In this document: positions 26,901 through 39,253 of the stretch, piece after piece
How the letters are laid out: each line of letters opens with the position of its first letter
Position numbering within the stretch: position 1 is the first letter of the stretch
NCBI GenBank assembly: GCA_027574665.1
Contig: CM050662.1
Location: forward strand, 3,068,501 to 3,132,500
DNA from: Rhynochetos jubatus
Lineage: Eukaryota; Chordata; Aves; Eurypygiformes; Rhynochetidae
Direction of reading: 5' to 3'
DNA: 64,000 nt
Position numbers and translations under genes: made by a program
Notes under the pieces: model-generated
What the model was told of the DNA's origin: nothing
The model's input: only the letters and a program-made list of their open reading frames with translations
The model's database searches: none

Positions 26901-28952
26901 CTTGGGGCCGGGCAGCCGCTCTCCAGCCCCACAGGCTCCAGGCAGAATGAGAGACTCCAACCAGCCCTCACTGGGTTATTTAAATTGTCATTATAGCCAA
27001 AATATTTACTTAAAAAACTGCAGCAGCCTTGTTGCTTCCTGAGCTCCCCTGGTTGTCTCTCCCCACCACTCCATTTATAGTCTGTTTTCCCTCATTGTGT
27101 TATATTCACAGTCCTTAGAAAAAGGATAGTATTTTGCACTAAACCCAGTGTGTTTCACATGTACAACTAATGCCACCGCCCTTCATGTTCACATATTTTT
27201 ACAGTTTTGAGAAAACCTACCAAACTTCATCTGTATGAAGTTCCACATCAGGGTGAGTGCCCGCAGCCTGGTATTACCTCTTGTGGGAACACACTCAGGC
27301 CCAGGAATTGGAGAAAGGGCTGAAGATGGACATGAGGAGGGAACCAGCACCCACCTGAAACAGTGTGACCCTGGGAAAGGTTCAGGGACCAAAGGGTATG
27401 TGCAAAACTAGCACAAGGACATCTTGCAAGCTGCTCCCTGAGCACCCAACTTCTAAGCCTAATCTGAGGCCAAATCCAGCTGAATCTGAGGCTTAAATTT
27501 CCATACGAATCTCGCAGGAAGTTTTCCTAGGATCAGTTCAGAAAGGACCAAAAAGCAACACTTAGCTATGAGATGAAAACACAAATAGATCCAGGATTCC
27601 GAGTCCTTTGCAGTAACTTAAAGACTGAAGAGGATGGGGAAGAAAAGCAAGGAATTTAAAAATAATGAAAGGAAAAGACAGACAGAAAGGAATCACTTAC
27701 AGAGGTGACAGCAGGTAATATCCTAACACTGAAGGACTGAAGTCAGCAAGAAGCAGAGTGCCCAGCAGGCATTTCGGCACCATAGCTGCACCCATCCAGT
27801 CTGCAAGGACAGAGCTTGGCAAGCGCCCGTTCTGGGGTACCAGCCACAAAGCCACACATAGAAAGTTCCACTGGCTATATAACGAACAACAAAAATAACT
27901 TTAAGGGCCTTTTCTGGGAGAGAAAAGTCCTTTTTGTGGCTGACACTGAGCCAGAGCTCTGCTGTGATGCTCCTGCTGCAGCAGCACACCTAGGTGCAGA
28001 CGGAGTGCAGGACACCTGCGATGGGACGCCCAGGGAGGCTCAATTTTATTACTGTTAGAAACTACAGCCATGACCCCTGGCATGGCAGGAGAGAAGTGAG
28101 GCTGGCACTGGGAGAGCAGGGAGCTCGGCAGGTCAGATTGGCTGCCAGGGCAAGGGGATTGGCATCACAGTGCAACAACGGACGGGCATTTTTGCAGTGT
28201 TGCCTCATATGAAGGAGTATCAAAAGAGGGAGTGCCAGAACATCTCATCCCACGAGCAATTGGGGACTGAAAAAACTGCAAAACAAAGCTTTGGGGCTAC
28301 TGAATATGGGTGTATTCCCAGCACACCCTAGGTGACTCAGTCCGGGAGTGCTGGGAAAGCACAATTGAGACACCAGGGTGGACCCCAGCCTGGAAATACA
28401 GTGCCATGGGGCAGGAATGATGAAGACAGGCAGAGCCTGGGGGATCCCAGGACAGGGGTACACTGGTACTGCTGGGAGCCAGCAATGTCAGCAGGGAAAG
28501 GGGTTTGGGAGGATGCAGGAACAGAGGAGCACTACACCAGCACAACAGCACTGGCTTAGAACATGGGGCAGGAATGGGGCGAGTGAAGAGAATCGGGGAT
28601 CCCCACAACAGAGGGATGGAAAAAGGGGCTTGCACAATGCTCCAGAGATCCCTGTTCCATTACATGGCACAAACCACTACTAACCACTGCTCCTGCTCTC
28701 AGACTGCCTAATAACTAAGCACCCAAAAGGCTGGTGATGCCGGCTGCGGGGCAAATGCTGCCTTTGTGTGCCAGGGCAGGTGATTTCTCCCTGCCATGCG
28801 TCCCCCATTCCCCCAGCAGCAGATGGAGCCCACCCTCTTAATTATGGTCTTGTCACAGGCAGAAAAAAGAAAGACAAATCACCCAAAGAAGGCTGTCTGA
28901 CAGGACAAAAGCTCCTTGAAATGGGAGCTGGGCTGTTTTTTCCAGGTTCAGA

Positions 28953-29123
28953 GTGGGGATGGAGGAAGGGGGGGCAGAGGAGAAGGCTGGGGGGAGGTGG
29001 TGGTGGGGGGAAGGGCTGCCAGTGGCGCAGGGCAGGATGCGTGCGCAGCCGCCACTTCCCCTCTTTGTCTGGAAAAGGAGGTCACGGGGGGGGGCATGGG
29101 GGGATGCAGGGGAGGATGCAGGG
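28953..29123 (+). repeat. G-rich tract with quadruplex potential
   Basis: Many G runs of three or more occur within about 170 bases, including GGGGGGG, GGGGGAGG, GGTGGTGGGGGG and GGGGGGGGG. No coding exon overlaps it. Confidence 0.7.
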
Positions 29124-31365
29124 CTGCGTCAGTCCCTCGTCAGAGAGCAGCTGATCCCATCTCCCAATCCCGAGCTTCTGACCTCATTCCCAGGAACGGA
29201 GCCAACGCGACTCAACTGCGCACACCTGGCGGATAAAAACAGCATTGCAGGCAACATGGAAATACTAACACACAACAAGGGCATCCCATGAAAACCCCCA
29301 GTTTTCAAAGCCAGGCAAGCCCCCAGACCCACATGAATCCAAAAACCACCTAGGGAACCCCTGGCCCTAACCTAGGGTTCAAGCCACGGGCCCCTCAGAG
29401 CTCAAACTGCAAATACAATCACTGCCTGTTGCTGACACCCCAGCGAGAACACCAGGGATGTGCACCGTGGGTGCTATGGACACAGTCCAGCTCTCAGTAT
29501 CTCCCAGTAAGTCCCACACACCTGCAGAGACCCCACCAGTAACATCCCAAGTGCTCCTTGCAGCAGCAGCAGCCTAGGACAGGCAGGAGCTGCAGCCCTG
29601 AGCTGGGCGCACCCATCACCCCACAGGATCCCCAAAAGCGAGCACCGGCAGCTGACTGCCGCACCGGCAGTGCCAGCACTGATGGGGACAGCTGCAGCTC
29701 CTCATTCCCAAGGAAGCAGCCCTGGGTCACAGCCTGACGGGGTTCCCACTGACTTTTGTACACGTCCTCTTCGACACACCACCTCCCCCTGACAAAACAC
29801 CTGCACCAGGACTTGTGCTGCAGCTCAGCCAGTGCCTGGGCCTTGGCCAGGTGTCCTGGGGATGGCACTGCAACAGCACGAAAGGTGCTGCTTGCCCTAA
29901 AGTGTGAGGAAAGGTCAGGCCAAGCCATACAGGCAACACCATCGCCTGGTGTAAGATGAAAATATCGACCGTTAAAAGACACAGCTGTGCTATGGAAAAG
30001 AAACGTACAAACGCCTCCTGGACCAGCCAGCACTGCACCTGTACCTACAGAGAGCATACATGCCGTGAGGAGTGACTTCAGTTTCTAGAAACTCCAGGGT
30101 ACTCATGCAAACCCCTCTCCTAGGGTTTGACACAGCGAGCGGGTACCCCATGTATTCTGCAGAGATGAAACACTTTGGGGATCTAGGGAGAAAGCTCCCA
30201 AAGAGGCTCTGCCTCCTTCGCAAAGCAAACGAATGTTCCGTTTCCCACCAGCAGCGCTCTCAGGGCCCTGTCAAAGTACACGGATGCTGTTAGCGTGTGC
30301 TCCCTGACACCACGCCAGGACAAAAGGGGAAGCAAGAGCAGGGGGAGGGTTAAGAGCTAACAGCCACCAGCTCCAATGAGGGAAATCCTGGCTTGATATA
30401 AGGAGAATATTTTCGTAAGGGTGGTTAAACATCGGAGAAGGAAGCCCAGTTATGTCTAGAAAGCTGGGGCGATTTCTGTCCTTGAAGGGACTCAAACTTG
30501 CCTGCAAAAGCCCCTCCTGTGCAATCTCTAACCTTTGGGTTAGACTTATTTGGAGCAACAGGATGGATGGATCAGAGACCTCCAGAGGCCCCTTTGAAAC
30601 TGAATCATTCTGCAATGCTGGAAGAACACCTGGTGAGCTCCCCCACTTCATTCTCTAGAACCAGGATTTACCAGCTCCCAGGCTTTCAGACAGACTTCTC
30701 CACTTTGTCCAAGGATATTCACAAGCAACAGAGGGAGAAGTTTCAGTCCCTGCTTGCTGCCACTTCTCAGCCAACATTGGCACAATAGGTGTGGATGCTT
30801 GAGGAAGAGGGAAGCTACAGCTGCAGAATCCTGAAGGCCTGTCTCACCAGAAGGAGAGGATGGAGCTGGGGATACTGGGCTGGAAAGGGAAGAGGGAAGT
30901 GTTGGCTAGAGGAGACGATTGCGCCAGGGATCCCTGCAGCAACACACCTGTGAGCAAGAGGAAGCAATGCCTTGCAGCAGCCTGGAGGCCAGAGGACACG
31001 TGAACACCACGCTGGGAAGCTTTACTGCATTTGAGAGCACTCCAGGGCCCCACGAACCAAGAACAGGCATTTTGTGATGCAGTCCACAGCACTGGGCAGC
31101 ATTTTCAGAAAACCCTAGAGTTTCATTCTCAAGAGAAACTTTGCTTTGACTCCAAACAAGGTGTTCAGGGCCTCAATCCTGAGTTGGGTGTATAAAGTCC
31201 CACTGTCTGCAAATGGCACCTTACGTTTTCATGTGTTAGGAGCTAAATACATTCTGGATCTGGCTGCCTGGAGTGAAGGAGTCACTGATTTCCAGCAAAG
31301 CTATGAATCTGATTAGGAACTGGCTGGCTGGGTGCTTCCAAAGAGTTACAGTAACATGGTGTCCC

Positions 31366-32284
31366 TCAAAGGTCCCTGCTAAGACTGTACTATTTAATAT
31401 CGTCAGTGACACGAAAGAGTGGGAATGAGCACACCTGTAGCTTGGCCTCATCTGCAGGCTTGCTGGTGACACAGCTCATTCTTTGGAGGGAAGGGATGCC
31501 ATCCAGAGGGACCTGCAGTGGCCCATGCAAAACTCACGAAGTTCAACAAGGCCAAGTGCAAGGTCCTGCTCCTGAGCCGAGAAAATCCCCAGTACAGGCT
31601 GGGGGGTGAAAGGGTTAGCAGCTGCTTTGAGGACAAGGACTTGGGGATACTGGTGAATGAAAAATGGGACGTGACCAGCAACGTATGTCTGCTGCCCAGA
31701 ATGCCAAGCATGTCCTGGGCTGCGTCACCAGAAGCATGGCCAGAAGCCTGAGTGAGGGGATTTCCCCCTCTGCTCTGCTGAGACCTCACCTGGAGCACTG
31801 CCTCCAGCTCTGTCTGCCAGCACCAGACAGACATGGACCTGTCAGAGCAGGGCCAGAGGAGACCAAAACAGCCTGAAGGCTGGGACAGCTATGTTGTGGA
31901 GAGAGACTGCGAGGGTTGGGGTGCTCAGCCTGGAGAAGTCTCTGGGGAGAGCTGATTGCAGCCTTTCAGGACTTAAAGGGACTTATATAAAAGAGATGGA
32001 GAAACACCTTCCACCAGGGCCTGTCATGACAAGACAAGGGGAAATGGTTTTAAACTGAACTAAAGTAGGTTTAGACTAGATATAAGGAAGATATTCTTTA
32101 CAATGAGGGTGGGGAGCACTGGGACAGGTGGCCCAGAGAAGCTGTGGATGCCCCATCCCTGGAAGTGTTCAAGGCTAGGCTGGATGAGGCTTGGAGCAAG
32201 CTGGTCTAGTGGAGGGTGTCCCTGCCCATGGCAGGGGGTAAGAGGATCATCTCTGAAGGTGTCTCCAACCCAAACCCTTCCACA
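31366..32284 (+). mobile_element. CR1 LINE, about 920-bp copy
   Basis: It runs from the CR1 reverse-transcriptase tail (TTCAACAAGGCCAAGTGCAA, GACAAGGACTTGGGGATACT) through CCTGGAGCACTGCCTCCAGC and GAAGCTGTGGATGCCCCATC to the CR1 tail region. It contains frameshifts, and the extreme 3' motif is degraded. Sense orientation on plus, antisense to DIAPH1. Confidence 0.92.
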
Positions 32285-34740
32285 TGGTCTCTCAGTGTCA
32301 CTATCTCCTGTCTCTCTAGATTACACCCACCAGAAAATAAAACCGGTAAACACAGAAGGCACTTTACCCCCAGGCTGTTTAACACGGAAAACAGCCCAGT
32401 ACCCAAACTGACCGCAGGCTCTTCAGGAGGCATCTGGAGCAGCACACTTGAGGCTCAGGCACCCAGGCTGCACCATGTCACCAACACGGCCAGGGCAGGC
32501 ACTGCCCCAGGGCACAGCTCAGCTCTGCCTGGGCCCAGCAAGTGCAGAGGCACGTGGAACAGACAGAAAATTATTTCATGTGCATCTTTACCAGCAAATA
32601 AGGAGGAAGAAGAATTGTTCCCACGGAGGGGATCTCTGCCTGGCAGGGCTGTTCTGCTGCTGGAGTCAGCGCAGGGAAAGGGCAGTGCCACCCGGGCCAC
32701 AGCTCTGGCCACCGATCTGGCCATGCTCTCAGTGGCAGAGGATTTGCAGGGCCAGTGGGGAAGCCCCGGCAGGAAAGGCACAGATGCGCAGCGGTGAGCA
32801 AGCTGCTCCTGTGCAGCCTGCTGCCAGTCGTGCCAGAAACCTGCCGCTGCATCACGCCCGCACCCCCAGACCTCTCCCAGAGCACAGTCAGGACTCTGCC
32901 CCCCAAAACCCCACCGTCAGGACTGGAAGTTCACTCTGACTCTCGTCTCTGGAGCAGGGCTGGCAGCACAGGCTGCAACAGGGACACAAAGCCTCCCTGC
33001 ACATCCCAGAGATCCAGGTGCCACCTGGTGACCAAAAGCAGCTCTGCACCGTGACCAGTACTGCCGAGGGACACGCCCGGAACCGCCCTGAAGTGTCAAG
33101 GAGAGCAGCACCCCCGGCACAAGCAGCACCCTACTCTGCTGCAGACACACCGAGGGCCACCCAAGCCCTCCTAAACACCCGCAGCTCGGAGAACAGCACC
33201 AGAGCTTCAGAAAACACCCGAATGTGGCCCTTCAGCCAGGTTAATTCTGTCCCAATATCAGACTGGTTGCCAGGCTCCCCAGTCCTCCAGACAGCTCAAA
33301 GCATTAAACTTAGTTAAAAAGTCAGGACACTGAGAACAACAGCCTTCAAGGTAGAGAAATAAAAAAGAAAGGGGAAACACAAGGCAGATGGTTCCAGTGT
33401 GAGCAGCAAAGCAAGGAGCTGTGGATAAAAAAGCAGCCTAAAATGGCCTGAAAGAGAAATCTCACTGTCCCTTCAGCAGCCAGAACAGTCCAGCCTGGCC
33501 CTGGGGCAAAGCACCACCAGCATCCATGCACTCTGAGAAAGAAATGGTTTCTCTGATGAACACGCAGTTCTCTTCCGCTGGCCAAGAAGAAAAGCTCAAA
33601 GGCATGAGGCATTTCTCCCCTTCCACCTTTGCAAGCACCAGAAGGATGCAGATGTGCCTGTGTACATCACCTTTCAAGCCCTCCTATTCATACATCCCGC
33701 TGTTGCACAGCCGCAGGGCTTGCCCTAAGTGCCAGGACATAACTCAGTCCCAAACCCCGTCCTCAGGGCAGGGCCAAGTCCCATTCAAGGGGCAGGGCCT
33801 GGAGCTGCAGGCAGTGTGAAGGGCAGAGTGGCTCCTCTCCCCAGGCAATCACACACATCACTTGGATCCTGCTGCTCTCCTGCCTCGAGTGCAAAGGTGG
33901 GGAGATAGCTGCATAAATGTTTCACAGGGACAGAGGTATTACAGAGAGCACTCGGACACGGGGGACGAGAGCCCCAACATCTACCTGGTAACGCAGGAGG
34001 AAGGAGAGGAGAGAAAATCAGTGAGAAAAGCAGTAACTAGCCAGGCAGCCTACTCTGAACACAACAGTTGGGACAGGTAACCAAGCAGAATCAAGAGGGA
34101 GGGTGCAGAAAGCAAGCAGAAAGCACAGTGTCCATACTCAAGAGGATGCAAGGCACAGATAGCAGCGCGGTGGGCTGCACCCCACAGCGCGCAATGTCCT
34201 GCCACCGCGACAAACCCCCAGCCACTCGGCTCTGCCTCGCAGGCTGCTCACAAGTCACACCGAGATGTAGGGATCATGCAGCTGTGCCATAGCCAGGAGA
34301 TCCCTCCCTCCCCTTGCAGCTAAAGAGGACCTCATCATCATCCAGGTCTTCACGAGACCTTACGAAGGACTGCCAGCTTATTGAGCCACCTTACACAGGA
34401 GACACACCTCAGGACAATGACAAAGACCTTCCAGTCCACCAGATTCTTCAAAGGTGGTAGAGAAAAGCACGTGCCAGGGTGCTACAAGACGGGCCTCCCA
34501 CATGGTTTCAGAAGGACCAAGAACTTCAGGTCCCTGTGTGCTCTGCCCTGCCCTCTCTGCACACAAAGGCAAAGATGAAATCACCTCCTTCTGCAGAAAA
34601 TGTGCTTTTCTATAGAGTACAGAAAGCAGGGCCATGAAACCCCTCAGCCAGGGTGATGTGTGAGGAGACACAAGGGAATGGATAAGACTGCTGGAGTGAA
34701 AGAACAAGGTGTAGGGTGGCCTTTAAAATGTAGGTCCTAC

Positions 34741-35061
34741 CTTAGTCCAACGTGGTCTTCATCACTGAACGGCTGGCTGAGAATCTTCCACATGGAAGCA
34801 GTCGAGGTGCACAGGCTCCCCTGAATCCAAAGCCAAGAGCAGGAGGGGCAATACCCATTCCTGGTGGGGGTGGTGGGATGCCCGAACACTCCGGGAGCAG
34901 AGGAGTTGGTGGGAAGTCTCCAGAAACAGTCCCTGGTAGTTGATGGGTGGTGGTGGCTGGATGTTTCCTGCAGTGCCTGGAAGCAAAGCTGCAGGTAGGG
35001 AAGAAGAGCCAGAAGCCACTTCTCTTTTGGCGCCTTCAAGATCTTCTTTCAGCCTCTTAAT
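34741..35061 (-). pseudogene. DIAPH1: DIAPH1 remnant: FH1 exon with tandem stops
   Basis: Acceptor CTGCTTTAG is followed by IKRLKEDLEGAKREVASGSS, matching the human coiled-coil end LTKELEDAKKEMASLS. A short polyproline part follows: GNIQPPPP in one frame, then [20 protein letters not shown] in another (human [20 protein letters not shown]). The exon end reads QPAVQ, TGA, TGA, RPRWTK and a GTAGGA donor, aligned codon for codon with human KPEVQLRRPNWSK. The two stops occupy 34759-34764. FH1 is much shorter than in human, where it spans well over 100 residues. At least two frameshifts are needed to read through. Confidence 0.85.
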
Positions 35062-36488
35062 CTAAAGCAGAAACAACAACATGCGCAGGGTCACCATGCT
35101 CAGTCACCCAGAGTGAACAGGGCACTGCCCTGAAGCATGTCTTAAATCCCCATCCTTCCACCACAAGACGCCAACTTCCCTCATCAGTGAGGACCATGAG
35201 CAGAAGGCAGCATGACAGCTGACCTGCATTATCATTTGGGGACTTGATGTCCTCCTCCCATGAGCTGATAGAGGGAAAGATGCACTCCTGCAGCAGGGCA
35301 ACCTCAGAAGAGGTCTGGTGAGCAAGCTCAGCACAACAGTGAAGTAGAGTCTGCTCCTGGCACCACAAGTCAGTGGCTGAAACAGGGCTCAGAGACGTGT
35401 TGTGATTTATTAGGTCTGTCTCAACTATTAGGAACTGGCAAAAAGACCCTCAACGGTTTATGTCCACAAACACCAGAGTGCCAGAGGGACAGTGTGGAGA
35501 CACCCTGAGAGACCTTCTCTTGTGCTGCATGACCCCTTTTCACCATGCGCCCTCCTCTCCTCTCTCAGCTTTTGACCTGACCCTGGCATCGGGCAGCACA
35601 AGTGTGGTGAGATGAAACCTCTTGCCCACAGCACCCAGAAGGGAGGGGAGTCCCCTGGTCAGCTCATTCCTGCCTCGTGATGGGGCAGAGCAGGAGCTGC
35701 CACAACCAACTGCCCAGCTGCAAACTCCCCAAAAACTGCAGCAAAATTAGTTGCGTGTTTCTCTCCTTCCCATCTGTGCTTCCCAAACTTGTCAAAGATA
35801 AACAGACGGAGGGAGCAGGATCAGTAATGGAGAGGTTTGTCTTCCTCTCCTCCATCAGAGGAGCTGCTTGAAAAGCTATGTAGTCACCCAGAAAGGGATT
35901 TCTATAGAACATCAATTTCAAGACCACTTGTGTATAAACAATTGCAAGCAGCTTTATCTTGCTTCCTGGTATTTTTCTCAAGAGTAAACTACTGAATGTG
36001 TTTCCAAAACAGTAACTAGCATGCATTTTCTATTCTATCAGACAAGGGACTTCAGAGCAGAAATGTCCCCATCCAAATCCAAAAGCTTTCCTAACCTTTT
36101 GGTCTTCGCTCTTCAGAGAGCAAAGCCAAGTATGACACAGACTGCCTGCCTCAGAGACTACCCTTGGGCTAGGGAGAAATTAAAGTAGTTACTGGTGGAC
36201 TGATCTTGCTACGGCAACTGCCAAGAGAAAAAGAGAGCAGGGAACAGCCAGAGCAGCACCAGTGTCATTCAGCCTCTTCATCTTTCTGCTGTCTCTACTT
36301 GTTTAAGCAAATATGGCTCAGGGCCTCCCGAAGGTACTCCCCAGACCTCAGACCAGGGGAGCCTCTCATCATTGTTTCTCCTTCGAGTGTCACCTCTCCC
36401 CAGAGAGGGACAGAGCTCTTTGAGGAGCGCAGTTTCCTGCTGTGACCCATCCCCAACCCGTCAGCCCCCGTCTCAGCCCGAGAAGGAC

Positions 36489-36667
36489 CTCCTCACTCAG
36501 ATGCGAGACTTGGCTTGCCAGCTCCTGCTTCTCCACAGTCATTTGCTGCTTCTCCACCTCCAGTGTCTCCTTCCCACCATATGCACCAAGTATTTTCTCC
36601 TCAAAGTCCCTTTTAATCTTCTTCACTTGAATCTGCAGCTCCTCCGTGCAGTCAGCTCTGAGTCCAG
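36489..36667 (-). pseudogene. DIAPH1: DIAPH1 remnant: coiled-coil exon with 1-base deletion
   Basis: After acceptor CCCTGCAG the frame reads LDSELTAR, identical to human. One base is then missing and the next frame continues EELQIQVKKIKRDFEEK, later EVEKQQMTVEKQELASQVSH and LSEE. Human has HELQVEMKKMESDFEQK and [20 protein letters not shown]. The deletion lies at about 36640-36645. The heptad-rich composition survives, so the frameshift rather than overall erosion breaks the reading frame. Confidence 0.85.
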
Positions 36668-37346
36668 CTGCAGGGCAACAAACATATGGGCTGAGCAAGG
36701 ACCTACAAGGAGTATGTATCTACAGGGATGGGGGGGCTTCCTTCCTTGTCCTAAAAACCTCTCAAAACCTCAACCAGCCCTCATGGAGTACTCCTGCTAC
36801 ACTGGAGGTGAAAATTCAGGCCTCTGCCTAACCCAAGAGGGTTAGACTCCCAGCAGGCCATCTCCAGCCTACAAGTGTTGGCCCCAAGCTTCCCAGTGCA
36901 CACATTCCCACTGAAACTCAGGCAGTGACACCTTTCTCACTGGGAGGGATTCAGTGCAGATTTGGTACAGTCTGGAGGCAGCTGCTTGCACCACAGTGAC
37001 TGGAATGGCGTTTTTCAATTCCACCCCAGCACAGTTTCCATTAATTCCTACCAGACAGAAACTGCAGCAGACTACCTGACTGCCTGAAAGTCCAACAGGT
37101 AGGGGAGCCCCATTCCCACAGCTCAAATGTTTTTTTCCCCCTGCACTGTGACAGGTGCATCCTGTTTTATTTTTAATTTAAGATGTAAGCACATGTTCTG
37201 TCACAAAGATCAAGCACAACACGTACAGTAGGAATCAATCGGGCAGAAGTGAGTGGCAGCTCACTTGTAGTCCAGCAGCAGGTAGGACAGGCTTTAGTTT
37301 GATCCCTGCTAACCTATCTGTTACCCAACCACAGCAGCAAAAAAAC

Positions 37347-37411
37347 CCTTTGTCTCCAGTTCCACTGCTCTGCTCCAATTTTCTCCACTGTGGTTTTATC
37401 AATTGAGCAAT
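37347..37411 (-). pseudogene. DIAPH1: DIAPH1 remnant: coiled-coil linker exon
   Basis: Acceptor TTATTTTTAG, then codons reading (D)CSIDKTTVEKIGAEQ and WNWRQR. Human has [20 protein letters not shown] KK with the same 22-codon length. It joins in phase to the exon at 37934, whose last base G completes the Asp codon. The 3' splice site is good. The donor is only GTTTTT, probably decayed. Confidence 0.75.
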
Positions 37412-37933
37412 CTAAAAATAAAAAGAAGCGAAGTACAATTAAGAAAAGCACTGCTGCAAACACCCCCCCCTTTTCCTTCTCCAACACCTCCCACAAGCCT
37501 CACAATGCCCCATGCCACTCACTGCAGGGCTGTGCTCTGCCCTCCTGGAGCAACCCTGTCTGTCCGTCATGGGCTACTGCAGAACCTCTGCCTGAAGGGC
37601 TGTCATGAAGAGAACATACCCTTCTCTTAGGGAGGACACCACAGGGTAATGGCTTCTTCTGGAAGCTGCTGTCCATATAAATCACTGGATCCTGGCAGCA
37701 CTCCCCACCCAGCAGCGTTCTGGATTTGATATGGGTGGGATTGCTGCATGCAGGCAATGGGAGATGCGCTCCAAATGAAGCAGTGACCATCAGCCTCAAT
37801 CCCCATCGCATGCGCCGGGTGGGGATGGGCGTGGGTGTGCACAAAACAAACACCATAACACATCTCAGCTCAAGCAAAAACATGGAGAGAAAGGGATGGT
37901 TTCAGCTGAGCTATAACCAGTGAAAGGACGTAC

Positions 37934-38008
37934 CCATCGACCGCTCAGGGTTCACAGCAGGATCCTTGCACTTGAGGCTCGGGTCAGCTCCATTCTTGTA
38001 CACTATGA
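37934..38008 (-). pseudogene. DIAPH1: DIAPH1 remnant: end of armadillo/dimerisation region
   Basis: Acceptor CTCCCCAG, then (x)IVYKNGADPSLKCKDP, AVNPERSM and a GTACGT donor. It matches human IVLHKNGADPDFKCR and the following eleven codons in length. The KNGADP core is the most recognisable piece of this gene in the window. A CR1 inserted about 28 bases upstream of the acceptor has removed or displaced whatever preceded it. Confidence 0.8.
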
Positions 38009-38036
38009 CTGGGGAGACATTCATCACCCAGCTTCT

Positions 38037-38782
38037 ATTGGGAGCAATCCCGAATACAAGGACAGGCTGGGTGGAGCATGGATCGAGAGCAGCCCTGAGG
38101 AAGAGGACTTTGGGGTAACTGGGGGATGAGAAGCTGAACATGAGCCAGCCGTGTGCGCTGGCAGCCCAGAAAGCCAACTGTATCCTGGGCTGGATCAGAA
38201 GTGTGGCCAGCAGGGAGAAGGAGAGGATTCTCCCCCCTACTCTGCTCGTGAGACCCCACCTGGAGTGCTGTGTCCAGCTGTGGAACCCTCAACACAAGAA
38301 GGATATCGACCGGTTGGAGTGAGTCCAGAGGAGGCCACAAAGATGCTCAGAGGGCTGGAGCCCCTCTGCTATTAAGAAAGGCTGAGAGAATTGGGCTTGT
38401 TCAGTCTGGAGAAGAGAAGGATCCGGGGAGACCTTATAGCACCTTCCAGTACCTGAAGGGGGCCTATAAGGAAGCTGCAGGGGGGGCGCTTTTTACAAGG
38501 GCCTGTAAAAAGGACAAGGGGTAACAGGTTTACATTGAAAGCAGGGAGATTTAGATTGGGTATCAGGAAGAAGTTCTTCCCAGAGAGGGTGGTGATGCAC
38601 TGGGACAGGTTGCCCAGAGAAGCTGTGGATGCCCCATCCCTGGCTGTCTTCAAGGCCAGGCTGGATGAGGCTTGGAGCACGCTGGTCTAGTGGAGGGTGT
38701 CCCTGCCCATGGCAGGGGGTTGGAACTGGATGATCTTTAAGGTCCCTTCCAACCCGAACCATTCTATGATTCTACGATTCTA
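38037..38782 (+). mobile_element. CR1 LINE, about 745-bp copy with intact 3' end
   Basis: It begins in the reverse-transcriptase tail (GGCTGGGTGGAGCATGGATC, GAGGACTTTGGGGTAACTGG) and ends GGTCCCTTCCAACCCGAACC then ATTCTATGATTCTACGATTC, the CR1 terminal repeat. It is less degraded than the 31.4-kb copy. It lies antisense to and directly upstream of the KNGADP exon of DIAPH1. Confidence 0.95.
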
Positions 38783-39148
38783 ACAGCGAGGTATGCAGCA
38801 GAAAACGACTAAGCAACAAAGCGTTAATATTCCTGCAAGCATCTGGGTTAAATAAGGAAAAATCTCACAATGAAGTATTTGTCATTGAGTTTTCATAAAC
38901 GTGCCCAATTGTAACTCTTGAAGATTTCAGAGAACATCAAGGAAAAGGTGTGACAGCTTCTCCACACGGGATGAACAAGCTAGGACTTCTCCAGGTAGAG
39001 GGACAGTGAAGCGGAGGAACAACCGAGGTTCAAAATGAGGAATTGTATGGGTATGGAAAGGATGGGGAGGATTCTGCTGTTCACTGTCCACAGAAACAAG
39101 ATGGGACACATCCCACACGGTCAAGAATCGGGTTCAAAACAAGAGTTC

Positions 39149-39205
39149 TGAATGGAGTTGGACACAATAATCGCACGGGTTCCCTTCCAAGTGTGATTCT
39201 ATAAT
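39149..39205 (+). mobile_element. short CR1 3' end fragment
   Basis: GAGTTGGACACAATAATCGC followed by GGTTCCCTTCCAAGTGTGAT and TCTAT is a degraded version of the last 50 or so bases of CR1. Confidence 0.55.
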
Positions 39206-39253
39206 AATAGGGAGCTTTCCACATGAGGGGCAGCAGAGCCGAGGCTGTCTTAC

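Larger units (their letters stand above)
23943..34740. other. long interval between FH2 and FH1 remnants
   Basis: In human this interval holds one to three exons covering the start of FH2 (NWSK to the KKVKELKVLD segment). I could not recognise them. It contains one CR1 at 31.37-32.28 kb and a G-rich stretch near 29 kb. The remaining open frames look like chance translations. Confidence 0.4.

Noticed and set aside
32216..32797. 193-codon plus-strand open frame, the longest in the window
   Set aside because: It begins inside the tail of a CR1 copy and runs into non-repetitive DNA with no recognisable domain.
33540..33640. KVEGEK and FELFFLAS in two minus-strand frames, reminiscent of human DIAPH1 KVKEDRFENNELFAKL
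   Set aside because: The match is too short, needs a frameshift, and has no splice sites. Kept out of the exon list.
38010..38050. Apparent RDCSQ-stop-KLGDEC match to human RPQYYKLIEEC upstream of the KNGADP exon
   Set aside because: The bases come from CR1 and an inverted copy of CR1 sequence, so the likeness and the stop are probably coincidental. Not counted as a lesion.
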